Assembly (NCBI RefSeq): GCF_015191005.1
Contig: NZ_CP040442.1
Span: 744,001-808,000 of the forward strand
DNA length: 64,000 nucleotides
Direction: 5' to 3'
Origin: Kaistella flava (ex Peng et al. 2021)
GTDB taxonomy: Bacteria; Bacteroidota; Bacteroidia; Flavobacteriales; Weeksellaceae
Shown here in pieces: positions 53,442 to 61,633 of the stretch. Made by a program: the position numbers and the translations under genes. Position 1 is the stretch's first letter. Every line of letters starts with the position of its first letter. Under the pieces are notes generated by a model, which worked only from the letters and a program-made list of their open reading frames with translations, did not search any database and was not told the origin of the DNA.

Positions 53442-56400
53442 CTATGTAATCAAACTTCCTCTCTCTTCATCTTTAATAACATTTAGCGAAATCGGCATCT
53501 TCTCTTTCAGTTCTTCGACGTGGGAAATAATTCCGACAATTCTATTTTCTTTTTGCAAATTGGTCAAGGTTTCAAAAACGACATTTACCGATTCCAAATC
53601 CTGAGTTCCGAAACCTTCATCGATAAAAAAGAAATTCTTTTCCGCTTGTGCATTCGACTGAACGCTTTCTGCCAAAGCCAAAGCCAGACTTAAAGAAACC
53701 TGAAAAGCTTGACCACCGGACAAAGTTTTCACACTTCTACTTCGGCCTTCATTTAGAAAATCTACAATTTCAAAATCATTATTTTCATTCAATTGAAGAC
53801 TCAGTTGATTTCGAGTCATTCGGTGAAAACGAATATTCGCATGATCACACAATTGACGCAAATAAATCGAAGAAACATATTGCACAAAACCAGCTCCTTT
53901 AAAGAGATTGGTCATCGTTTTCAAATGATCTGCACGCTTTTGAAGTTTTGATAATTCTTTTAAAAGTTCTTCTTTTTTCTTAAATTCTTTTTCAAGTCTG
54001 TCGATTTCAGAAGCGAGTTTTACGACATTATCATTGGCGATTTTTAAATCATTTTCGCCCGATTTAAATTGAGTTTCCAACGCAGCAAACTGAGCTTCAT
54101 CAAAAGAGAAATCTTTTAGTTTTAAAGCTAATTCGTCCACTCCATTTTTTAAAGTTTCAAAATCAATCTTAAATTTCTGAACCTGATTTCTATTATTTTG
54201 AACATTGATTTCTTGACCTAAAATCGTTTCAACTTCCTTTAAATCATTGAATTGATGTGCTTCTAAATATTGAATTAAAACAGTTCCATTTTCTGAAATC
54301 TCTTTTTCAAGTTCAGAAATTCGTTTTCCCAATTGCTCAGAAATTGTTTTCTGCTCGGCGAATTTCGGTGAAAGCTCTTTTTCCTGCTTCATTAAAGATT
54401 GATAATCTTGCTCAGTTTTCAAATTTGATTTGGATAAGTTCTGATAACTTTCTTCTACTTCTTCAAAAGATTTTCCCTGAAAATTTGCCCACGATAAGTT
54501 CTTTAAATTAGACTGATTGGTTTGAAATTTCGTCTCAACTTCCTTTTCCTTTAATTTAAAATCTTCTAAAGCTTTATTAAATTTCTCCAAACTTTCACGC
54601 TCTTTTTCCAGGTTATTCTGTTCCTGAGAAATTGTTTTACTTACTTCTTCAATCTGTTTTTCGAGGTCAAAAGATTGGTTTCTTTTCAGTTCAAAATCAT
54701 TTTCTTTTTCTGAATTAAATTCTTTCCACCTAAAGTGACTTTGATGATTTTCAACTTCAGTGTTTAATTGATTAAAAGTTTCTTCTTCGGCTTTCAATTG
54801 ACTTTCAAAGAACTTTTTTCTGTCCAGAATCTTTTCGATTTCAGACATGCTTTTTTGAATCTCTTTCTGCTGATTTTCAACTTCTTCAATTTGCTTTAAA
54901 GTGGTCGCCAATTCAATTTGTACATCTTCAAATTCAACCACATTTGGATGTTCCAAAGCACCACAAAGCGGACAAGATTCTCCGTCATGAAGTTCAGTCG
55001 AAAAATGTGATAATTGTTGCTGAACCTGCAAGTGATTCCTCTTTTCTGATAGTAATTTTTTCTGAATTTCCAAAGTTTCATTCTTTAATTCAAAATCATT
55101 TTTAAAACTTTCTAGATTGATATTAAAAGGTTTCAGTTCTTCTAAAACTTTCTCGATCTCTAATTTAAAATCGGTAATTTTTTTATTTTGAATTTGAAGC
55201 GTTTCTGCTAAATTTTTCTTTTTAGAAAACCAGTTACCGACATTCAATAATAATTGAGCATCTAATCTTTGAGATTTCAAAAACTCTGAATTTTTTACCA
55301 GAACTTCAATTTTCTCTTTAAATACTTTTTGATTTTCAGTAACTTCTTTTACTTTTTCAGAACCTTTTTCAGTTCGCTCTTTCAGAATTTTAATTTCATC
55401 TGAAAACTGCAACATTTGAAGCAGCAAACTCAAATCATTTTCCTGAATTTTAGATTGATCCAAAACTTCATATTGAGGCAAAATCGCTTCAATATCTTTT
55501 TTTAACAAATTAAATTTCGCTTCTGTTTCTGCTAAAATTTCACCTTGATTTTTCTGCTCTTTTTTCTTGAATTCAATTTCTTTTTGAAGTTTATTTTTCT
55601 CGCTAATTAAAGGATTAAACAATCTGAAAACTTGATCAAACCGCTCCGTTTGTTTCTCTAATAAATCAATATCCGTTTTTTCAAGCGAAAGTTTTTTAAA
55701 GCTTTCCTGCTTTTGATTTAACAGTTCAAAATCTATTTTAAGGTTTTTTTGAAGCTGGTATTTTTTCTCAATTTGACTGAATTCATTTTTTACTTTCTCA
55801 AATTTTTTCTGCTGTAAAATCAAATTTTCTTTCTGAACCGAAATTTGTTCTTCATTGATTTCTTCAAAACCTTTCAACTGACCTTCCAGTTGATCAAGAT
55901 CAGATTTATTTTTCGCATTTAAAGTAGAAACATTTCCCTGAAGATCAAATTTAGATAGGTTGAAAATCTCTTTCATCATATTGGTCCGATCCGTCGCTTT
56001 TAACTCCAGAAACTCTTTGAACTGACCTTGTGGAATAATAATCGTGCGTTTAAAATTTTCGTACGTAAGATTAATTATTTCTTTTGTATTTACGTGTGGC
56101 AAAGGTTCCCAACGATTTTCTTTCCACTCATAGAAAGTAACATCGTACGGTTTCACATCTTCAAAGTTTTTAGAATTTCGTTCAAACTCTCTTATTGCAC
56201 GAAATTTTTTATTTTCAAAATTGTAGAAATCAAATTCAATAAAAAAACGGTTTGATTTCAAATTCATCATATTATACGCCCGTTTATCTCTCGAATGCAG
56301 ACGTTCTGTTTCGCCATATAAAGCAAAAGTAATCGCCTCCAAAATCGATGACTTTCCTGAACCGACTGATCCGAAAATCCCAAAAAGACCTGCTTCCGTA

Positions 56401-56474
56401 AGACTTTTAAAATCGATTGTTTGTCTTTCCTGATAAGAATATAAACCTTCGAGCGTGAGTTGAATTGGAATCAT
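53442..56474 (-). CDS. sbcC: SbcC/Rad50-type ATPase of the SbcCD nuclease
   Basis: This 1010-residue SMC-like ATPase has Walker A GIFGSVGSGKSSILEAITFALYGE (near residue 35), long coiled coils, a zinc hook CPLC with Cys501 and Cys504 almost exactly in the middle, and the C-terminal signature VKTLSGGQAFQVSLSLALALAE with Walker B FFFIDEGFGTQDLES. With SbcD it opens and cuts hairpins and blocked DNA ends. Its ATG overlaps the stop of sbcD by four bases, so the two are coupled. Confidence 0.95.
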   Translation of the reverse strand: MIPIQLTLEGLYSYQERQTIDFKSLTEAGLFGIFGSVGSGKSSILEAITFALYGETERLHSRDKRAYNMMNLKSNRFFIEFDFYNFENKKFRAIREFERNSKNFEDVKPYDVTFYEWKENRWEPLPHVNTKEIINLTYENFKRTIIIPQGQFKEFLELKATDRTNMMKEIFNLSKFDLQGNVSTLNAKNKSDLDQLEGQLKGFEEINEEQISVQKENLILQQKKFEKVKNEFSQIEKKYQLQKNLKIDFELLNQKQESFKKLSLEKTDIDLLEKQTERFDQVFRLFNPLISEKNKLQKEIEFKKKEQKNQGEILAETEAKFNLLKKDIEAILPQYEVLDQSKIQENDLSLLLQMLQFSDEIKILKERTEKGSEKVKEVTENQKVFKEKIEVLVKNSEFLKSQRLDAQLLLNVGNWFSKKKNLAETLQIQNKKITDFKLEIEKVLEELKPFNINLESFKNDFELKNETLEIQKKLLSEKRNHLQVQQQLSHFSTELHDGESCPLCGALEHPNVVEFEDVQIELATTLKQIEEVENQQKEIQKSMSEIEKILDRKKFFESQLKAEEETFNQLNTEVENHQSHFRWKEFNSEKENDFELKRNQSFDLEKQIEEVSKTISQEQNNLEKERESLEKFNKALEDFKLKEKEVETKFQTNQSNLKNLSWANFQGKSFEEVEESYQNLSKSNLKTEQDYQSLMKQEKELSPKFAEQKTISEQLGKRISELEKEISENGTVLIQYLEAHQFNDLKEVETILGQEINVQNNRNQVQKFKIDFETLKNGVDELALKLKDFSFDEAQFAALETQFKSGENDLKIANDNVVKLASEIDRLEKEFKKKEELLKELSKLQKRADHLKTMTNLFKGAGFVQYVSSIYLRQLCDHANIRFHRMTRNQLSLQLNENNDFEIVDFLNEGRSRSVKTLSGGQAFQVSLSLALALAESVQSNAQAEKNFFFIDEGFGTQDLESVNVVFETLTNLQKENRIVGIISHVEELKEKMPISLNVIKDEERGSLIT

Positions 56475-57682
56475 GAATTAGCATTTAAAATTTCATTAAA
56501 TAAATTAAGAAGGTCTTCGTTAGGCTGTTGACCGCTGTTTTTAGATTTAAAATAATCTTTAAACAAAGACTGAATATCTTGATCGAGATTAATTTCGTGC
56601 ACCTGATTTTCAGTAAACTCCTGATTTTTAACTTTAGGAATCAAATGAACAATTCCGCCATGCGACTGATAAATGAGTTTGCGTTCTTCCGCTTTCAAAA
56701 AGGTTTCACTTTCCAAAGTTAATTCAACCAGAGAATCTGGATTTTCAGTCAGCCAATCAATTGTTTTTTCAACTGAATCAAAAGTTTTTCTAAACAAAGG
56801 TTTTCCATTTTTTAAAGCAATTTTATCAAATGAAACTTCTTTATTCGGCTCAGCGTCGATAATGGAAACATATTTCGTCTGTCCGGCTTCACTAAAACTG
56901 TAGCACAACGGCGACGAGGAATAAACGACCGGTTTCTCCTTAGTTCCAATATTTTGAAAACCGTGGAGATGTCCCAAAGCGGTATATTGAATTTGCGGCG
57001 GAATCGTCTCTGAAAAAATCAAATCAGCATTACCTATTTTTATCGGTTTTTCGCCGTCTGGTTCTTCCAAAATCGCTGACCCTTTTTTATTCATATATAA
57101 ATGAGCCATCAAAAGATTAACTCCTTTTTCATCACAAAATTCATCTGCAATCGTTGCCCAATTTCCAGCTAAAACTTGGTTGAGTGCATCTTCTTTATTT
57201 TCACCAAAATATTCTTTTAACCGAACTTCAGTAGCGTAAGGAGTATGCAAAATACGGACTGGGAAATCAAAACTTTTCAGTTCTAATTCCAGGAAACCAT
57301 TTGTAGAATTGGATATTCTAAAATTTTCAAGTTCGAAAGGATGGACTTTAGCATTCGGATGTCCAATGAGAATAATGCCACATTCACGCGCCAAAGGATC
57401 CGGAGCATCGATTAAACTGGGAGAATCATGATTTCCGGAAATCGCGATAACAGGACGTTTACCATTTAATGATAACCGTTTTAAAGTTTTATAAAAAAGT
57501 TCAATCGCGTCGACACCTGGATTAAAATTATCAAACAAATCACCGGCAACCAGAACCAAATCTACGTTCTGTTGATCCGCAATTTCAATAATTTCATTCA
57601 ATACTAAAACCTGCTCTTCCAGACGTGAAAAGCGGTCCAATCGTTTACCCAAATGCCAATCGGCGGTATGCATAATTTTCAT
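56471..57682 (-). CDS. sbcD: SbcD/Mre11-type exonuclease subunit
   Basis: This 403-residue nuclease has the five phosphoesterase motifs: HTADWHLGKRL, VLVAGDLFDNFNPG, ISGNHDSP, LLMAHLYM and LGHLHGFQ, with metal ligands Asp8, His10, Asp and His residues. It provides the nuclease activity of SbcCD in double-strand-break and hairpin repair. It starts the sbcDC operon. A TACATTTG box on the minus strand at 57687-57694 lies only four bases before the ATG; if it is the promoter, the message is leaderless. Confidence 0.95.
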   Translation of the reverse strand: MKIMHTADWHLGKRLDRFSRLEEQVLVLNEIIEIADQQNVDLVLVAGDLFDNFNPGVDAIELFYKTLKRLSLNGKRPVIAISGNHDSPSLIDAPDPLARECGIILIGHPNAKVHPFELENFRISNSTNGFLELELKSFDFPVRILHTPYATEVRLKEYFGENKEDALNQVLAGNWATIADEFCDEKGVNLLMAHLYMNKKGSAILEEPDGEKPIKIGNADLIFSETIPPQIQYTALGHLHGFQNIGTKEKPVVYSSSPLCYSFSEAGQTKYVSIIDAEPNKEVSFDKIALKNGKPLFRKTFDSVEKTIDWLTENPDSLVELTLESETFLKAEERKLIYQSHGGIVHLIPKVKNQEFTENQVHEINLDQDIQSLFKDYFKSKNSGQQPNEDLLNLFNEILNANS

Positions 57683-57820
57683 GAATCAAATGTAAGGAAG
57701 AATTTCAAAATGTAATGACTTGCAGATTTAGGATTTTCGGATTTGATGATATACAAATCAAATACAACAATTAATACCTTTATTTCAAAATTTAACTGTA
57801 TTCTATAATTAGGATTATAT

Positions 57821-57828
57821 AATAATCC
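57821..57828. repeat. Target-site duplication, left copy
   Basis: AATAATCC directly precedes the left terminal inverted repeat of the insertion sequence and recurs at 59228-59235 after the right one. An 8-base duplication is typical of ISL3 elements. Confidence 0.85.
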
Positions 57829-57879
57829 GGATCAATCTCAAAACTTGGGGAGAAAGAATAAATTTGATAATTTTGTTAG

Positions 57880-58233
57880 ATGTTAAACGAAACAGAAGTT
57901 CTCAAATTTTTACTACCTGAATTTTTAATTGATCATTTTGAAATTGTGAAATTTGAAGAAATAAATAAAGTTGTGCATCTTTATTTTGAAGAAAAAAATA
58001 CGATTCCCAAAGAATTTACGTCCCTTACTTTGCAATCAAAGGGTTTTCTGCCCGAAATAACGGTAGATGATTTTCCGCTGCGTGGAAAGTCTGTAAAACT
58101 CCATATCAAACGCCGAAGATGGACAGATGTGAAATCGGGAGACATTATTCAAAGAGATTGGAATCTCATCGCTAAAGGAACTCGCATGACACAGGATTTT
58201 GCAGAGTTCTTAAAAAAAATCAGCCGATACTAA
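57880..58233 (+). CDS. Transposase N-terminal frame (ISAon1-like)
   Basis: This 117-residue protein begins LNETEVLKFLLPEFLIDHFEIVKF and has PLRGKSVKLHIKRRRWTDVKSGDIIQRDWNLIAKGTRMTQDFAEFLK, the zinc-ribbon-like or DNA-binding N-terminal part that precedes the DDE domain in ISAon1-type ISL3 elements. It ends just after a run of eight A (58212-58219). The next frame is offset by one base and codes for the rest of the transposase. Confidence 0.85.
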   Translation: MLNETEVLKFLLPEFLIDHFEIVKFEEINKVVHLYFEEKNTIPKEFTSLTLQSKGFLPEITVDDFPLRGKSVKLHIKRRRWTDVKSGDIIQRDWNLIAKGTRMTQDFAEFLKKISRY

Positions 58234-58261
58234 AGCACTTCCTTGTAAAACCATCGCAGAA

Positions 58262-59204
58262 ATGTATGGCGTGAATGGAAGAAAATTTCAACGACAATAT
58301 AAAAAAAGCATTAGCGACTTTAAAGATTGGGATCAGAAAGAACATGCTGCAGACTGGATCTTATATTCTGAAAACCTCTCTGACCAGCTTTCTTTAGATG
58401 AAGTCGCTCTTTCTGACGGGGAATTGTACACTGTTCTTACCTCCAAAAAAGCAAAGGGCAGAAAAGGAAGTATCGTAGCCATTATTAAAGGAACTCAGAG
58501 TGATAAAGTCATTGAACAAATTCTGAAAATCAGTAGAAAACTCCGACAGAAAGTTAAAGAGATCACACTCGATATGGCAGGTTCAATGAAACTCATTGCT
58601 AAAAGATGTTTCCCCAATGCCGTGCAGGTTATTGACCGCTTTCATGTTCAAAAGCTCGCCACAGAAGCATTGCAGAACCTCAGAATACAACATCGATGGG
58701 AAGCCATTGATTTGGAAAACACTTTACTAACCGAGGCAAAAGAGAAAGAAGAAGCCGGAAATTGAAGTTTTTGAAAATGGTGATACCAGAAAGCAACTCT
58801 TGGCAAGGAGCCGATATTTACTCTACAAAACCAAAGAAAAGTGGACACCAAGCCAAAACCAAAGAGCGGACATATTATTCTCGCACTATCCCGACTTAGA
58901 AAAAGCCTATCATTTATCTGATGGGCTGAGAAAAATTTACAATCAAAATATTCAAAAGTCCGTCGCAATGCTCAAATTAGCACATTGGTTCAAAAAGGTA
59001 GAAGAATCGGGCTTTAAATCATTTTCAGTACTCATGAAAACCATTATGAATCATTACAATGATATTCTCAATTATTTTGATCAGAGAAGCACAAATGCTT
59101 CTGCAGAATCTTTTAATGCGAAAATAAAAAACTTCAGATTACAACTTCGAGGTGTAAAAGACAAAACATTTTTCTTGTTCAGATTATCTAAACTTTTTGC
59201 GTAG
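58262..59204 (+). pseudogene. Transposase DDE frame (ISAon1-like), frameshifted
   Basis: The frame from the ATG at 58262 codes for GVNGRKFQRQYKKSISDFKDWD, LSLDEVALSDGELYTVL and LDMAGSMKLIAKRCFPNAVQVIDRFHV, then ends at 58765 after a one-base shift in the purine run at 58735-58756. The correct continuation lies in the next frame: KPEIEVFENGDTRKQLLARSRYLLYKTKEKW, then NYFDQRSTNASAESFNAKIKNFRL, ending at 59204. Asp in SLDEV, Asp in LDMAG and Glu in ASAESF are the presumed DDE residues, so the shift separates the third from the first two and inactivates the protein. Confidence 0.88.
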
Positions 59205-59227
59205 TCCCCAAGTTTTGTGCTTGATCC

Positions 59228-59235
59228 AATAATCC
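59228..59235. repeat. Target-site duplication, right copy
   Basis: AATAATCC directly follows the right inverted repeat of the insertion sequence and matches 57821-57828. Confidence 0.85.
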
Positions 59236-59263
59236 CCAAAAACCTTCACCAACACGCACAAAA

Positions 59264-59291
59264 AAAGAGAACCATTAAAATGATTCTCTTT
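59264..59291 (-). terminator. Terminator of the initiator tRNA gene
   Basis: AAAGAGAACCAT (59264-59275) pairs with ATGATTCTCTTT (59280-59291) with one mismatch; the minus strand continues TTTTTTTGTG. Confidence 0.75.
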
Positions 59292-59297
59292 ACTTAG

Positions 59298-59370
<73 letters not shown>

Positions 59371-59381
59371 TTATTGTGGTG

Positions 59382-59412
59382 CAAATATACAACTATTATC
59401 TAAACTTCCAAA
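59382..59412 (-). promoter_or_regulatory. Promoter of the initiator tRNA gene
   Basis: On the minus strand TTTG (59409-59412), a 19-base spacer and TATATTTG (59382-59389) give a perfect consensus. The tRNA begins 12 bases after the -7 box. Confidence 0.75.
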
Positions 59413-59447
59413 TTTTTTATAAAAAATCTTTATTCATCTATTTTTAG

Positions 59448-59455
59448 TAAATTTG
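59448..59455 (+). promoter_or_regulatory. -7 box of the Sua5-like gene
   Basis: TAAATTTG matches TAnnTTTG and ends only 3 bases before the ATG at 59459, suggesting a leaderless message or a second promoter. Confidence 0.4.
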
Positions 59456-59458
59456 TAT

Positions 59459-60070
59459 ATGGCAAAAATTCTAAAAATTTATCCGGACAATCCACAAGAA
59501 AACCTCCTGGACGAGGTCGTTCGCACGTTAAAAAATGGTGGAATAATTATTTACCCTTCCGATACGGTTTATGCGTTGGGTTGCAATATTTTTGATATCC
59601 GAGCAATGGAAAAACTCGCACAAATCAAAAAAATCAAGTTAGATAAAGCCCACTTTTCAATCATCTGTAACGATTTAAGTCATCTGTCCGAATTTTCACG
59701 ACCGATTGACACCAGTACTTTCAGATATTTGAAGAATAATATTCCCGGACCTTTTACTTTTATTTTAGAAGCCAACAAAAGTTTACCACTCGCCTACAAA
59801 GGAAATAAGACGGTCGGAATTCGCGTTCCTGATCATATTATTCCGCAAATGATTGTCGAGAAATTAGGACATCCAATTGCGTCCACGTCGATTAAAGATG
59901 ATGATGAAGTCATCGAATACTCCACCGATCCCGAATTGATTGCCGAGAAATACGATAACCTGGTGGATATTGTCATCGACTGCGGTTATGGCGATAACGT
60001 CGCTTCTACCATTGTGGATTTAACCAGTGGCGAACCGGAAATTCTTCGTCAGGGTAAAGGCATTCTTTAA
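59459..60070 (+). CDS. L-threonylcarbamoyladenylate synthase (Sua5/YciO/YrdC family)
   Basis: This 203-residue protein has GGIIIYPSDTVYALGCNIFD, KIKKIKLDKAHFSIICNDLSHLSEF, GPFTFILEA and VGIRVPDHIIPQ, the YrdC fold that makes threonylcarbamoyl-AMP for the universal t6A tRNA modification, or the closely related YciO protein. The length without the Sua5 extension fits YciO/YrdC. The frame starts two codons earlier at a TTG, which is inside the -7 box; the ATG at 59459 is preferred. Confidence 0.88.
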   Translation: MAKILKIYPDNPQENLLDEVVRTLKNGGIIIYPSDTVYALGCNIFDIRAMEKLAQIKKIKLDKAHFSIICNDLSHLSEFSRPIDTSTFRYLKNNIPGPFTFILEANKSLPLAYKGNKTVGIRVPDHIIPQMIVEKLGHPIASTSIKDDDEVIEYSTDPELIAEKYDNLVDIVIDCGYGDNVASTIVDLTSGEPEILRQGKGIL

Positions 60071-60158
60071 TTCTATTTGTATCTCTTCATCAATAACGAA
60101 ACAGATCTCGCTCCTTTTCAAGTATTAATTTCAAAACAAATTTTTAAGTATCTCATCA

Positions 60159-60917
60159 ATGAAAATCATATCATCACCGGCAAAACTCATGAATATTGAT
60201 AATTCAAGTGAATTTTTAAAACCAACCCAACCACATTTTATTGAGGAAGCCGACTTTATACAATCTACTTTAAAACATAAATCTCCCCAATATTTATCAG
60301 AACTTATGGAGATCTCGCCAAAATTGGCCGATGAAAACTGGGAAAGAAATCAAAACTGGAAAGCAAAACCTTCTTCAAAAGAATCTGCTCCAGCAATGAT
60401 GGCTTTTAGTGGCGAAGTGTATCGTGGTTTAGATGCAAAATCATTGGATGAAAATGCAGTGAAATATCTTCAGAAAAATTACCGTATGCTTTCCGGTTTA
60501 TATGGATTGCTAAAACCTTCAGATAAAGTAATGCTTTACCGTTTAGAAATGGGAAGAAAATTTAAATTCGATCAGTATAAAAACCTCTACGAATTCTGGA
60601 AAGATAAAGTCACTGAACAACTCAACAGCGAATTAAAATCAAAAGATATCGTACTGAATTTAGCCAGTAAAGAATATTTTAAAGTCATTGATAAAACCAA
60701 ATTAGAAGCACCAATTATCGATTTCGATTTCTATGATTATAAAGATGGAAAACTAAAAACAATAGTGGTTTATACTAAACATGCAAGAGGTTTAGTTACT
60801 CGATATTGTGCATTGAACGATGCAAAAACTTTAGAAGATGTGAAAGGATTTAACCTTGAAAATTATCGGATTGCTGAAGAACTTTCCACAGAAACAAAAC
60901 TTGTTTTTACAAGATAA
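60159..60917 (+). CDS. yaaA: Peroxide stress protein YaaA (DUF328)
   Basis: This 252-residue protein starts MKIISSPAKLMN and has APAMMAFSGEVYRGLDAKSL, YRMLSGLYGLLKPSDKVMLYRLEMG and VVYTKHARGLVTRYCA, the DUF328 signature. In E. coli YaaA lowers free iron during peroxide stress and binds DNA. Length is normal. It follows the Sua5-like gene by 88 bases on the same strand. Confidence 0.94.
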   Translation: MKIISSPAKLMNIDNSSEFLKPTQPHFIEEADFIQSTLKHKSPQYLSELMEISPKLADENWERNQNWKAKPSSKESAPAMMAFSGEVYRGLDAKSLDENAVKYLQKNYRMLSGLYGLLKPSDKVMLYRLEMGRKFKFDQYKNLYEFWKDKVTEQLNSELKSKDIVLNLASKEYFKVIDKTKLEAPIIDFDFYDYKDGKLKTIVVYTKHARGLVTRYCALNDAKTLEDVKGFNLENYRIAEELSTETKLVFTR

Positions 60918-61020
60918 GATGAATTAAATAGTGCTGGAAATAGTACCGTTCTAAAATAACCATTAAGAATTAGTTAAGAAATTTAATTCATTAAGATTTC
61001 TTTCAGAAATAAAATGGGAG

Positions 61021-61109
61021 TGAAATTTCTCTTTGCTAAGCGAAGCGCCATTGCGACCGTAATTTCAGAAGCATTTTTGTCAAACTTCTTTGCGTCCTTT
61101 GTGTTTAAA
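61021..61109 (-). repeat. CGCAAAG / GGTCGCAA repeat, copy 2
   Basis: On the minus strand it reads AACACAAAGGACGCAAAG, AAATTACGGTCGCAATGGCG and CTTAGCAAAGAGAAATTTCA, the same three blocks as at 17631-17721. It lies in the 217-base gap between yaaA and the thioesterase gene, just before the latter. Confidence 0.6.
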
Positions 61110-61134
61110 TAAGTATTAAATTAAAAATAAAAAG

Positions 61135-61533
61135 ATGAACTATCATACCAGAAAATGGATCAAACCAGAAGATTTAAATCCCAATCACACCCTTTTTGGA
61201 GGCAGATTATTACAGTGGATTGACGAAGAAGCCGCGCTTTATGCGATTGTACAATTGGAAACACCACGTTGCGTAACCAAATATATTTCGGAAATTAATT
61301 TTATCAGTTCTGCCAAACAGGGAGATATCATTGAAATAGGAATTGAAGCCACAGATTTCGGAAATACTTCTATCACTTTGACATGTGAAGTTCGAAATAT
61401 GATGACGCGTCAAACGATTATTACCATTGATAAAATTATATTTGTTGGCGTAAATCTGGATGGAAAACCAACCCGACACGGAAAAACAAAAATTGAATTT
61501 ATCGCTGACCGTTTGAAAAGTCAGGGAGAATAA
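61135..61533 (+). CDS. Acyl-CoA thioesterase (YciA-like hotdog fold)
   Basis: This 132-residue single-hotdog thioesterase has NPNHTLFGGRLLQWIDEEAALYA, the YciA-type motif with the catalytic Asp, and RCVTKYISEINFISSAKQGDIIEIG. It hydrolyses acyl-CoA esters; chain-length preference cannot be read from sequence. No membrane segment is visible. It follows the repeat at 61021-61109 and is followed by a 100-base gap before the ATPase gene. Confidence 0.9.
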   Translation: MNYHTRKWIKPEDLNPNHTLFGGRLLQWIDEEAALYAIVQLETPRCVTKYISEINFISSAKQGDIIEIGIEATDFGNTSITLTCEVRNMMTRQTIITIDKIIFVGVNLDGKPTRHGKTKIEFIADRLKSQGE

Positions 61534-61633
61534 AAAGTGACCACCTTATTGCTCAATATAGTGGGATAAAATCCCGATCACGGTTTAACAAAGAATAGGA
61601 TGAATTTCATTTCTATTAAATAAATCAACAAAA

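Larger units (their letters stand above)
57829..59227 (+). mobile_element. ISL3-type (ISAon1-like) insertion sequence, 1399 bp, transposase broken
   Basis: The left end (57829-57851, starting GGATCAATCTCAAAACTTGG) and right end (59205-59227) are 23-bp inverted repeats with two mismatches, flanked by the 8-bp repeat AATAATCC. The element holds a short N-terminal transposase frame and a longer DDE frame that carries a frameshift. Ends and target duplication are intact, pointing to a recent insertion with a later mutation; it could perhaps still move if transposase is supplied elsewhere. It lies between sbcD and the initiator tRNA gene. Confidence 0.9.
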
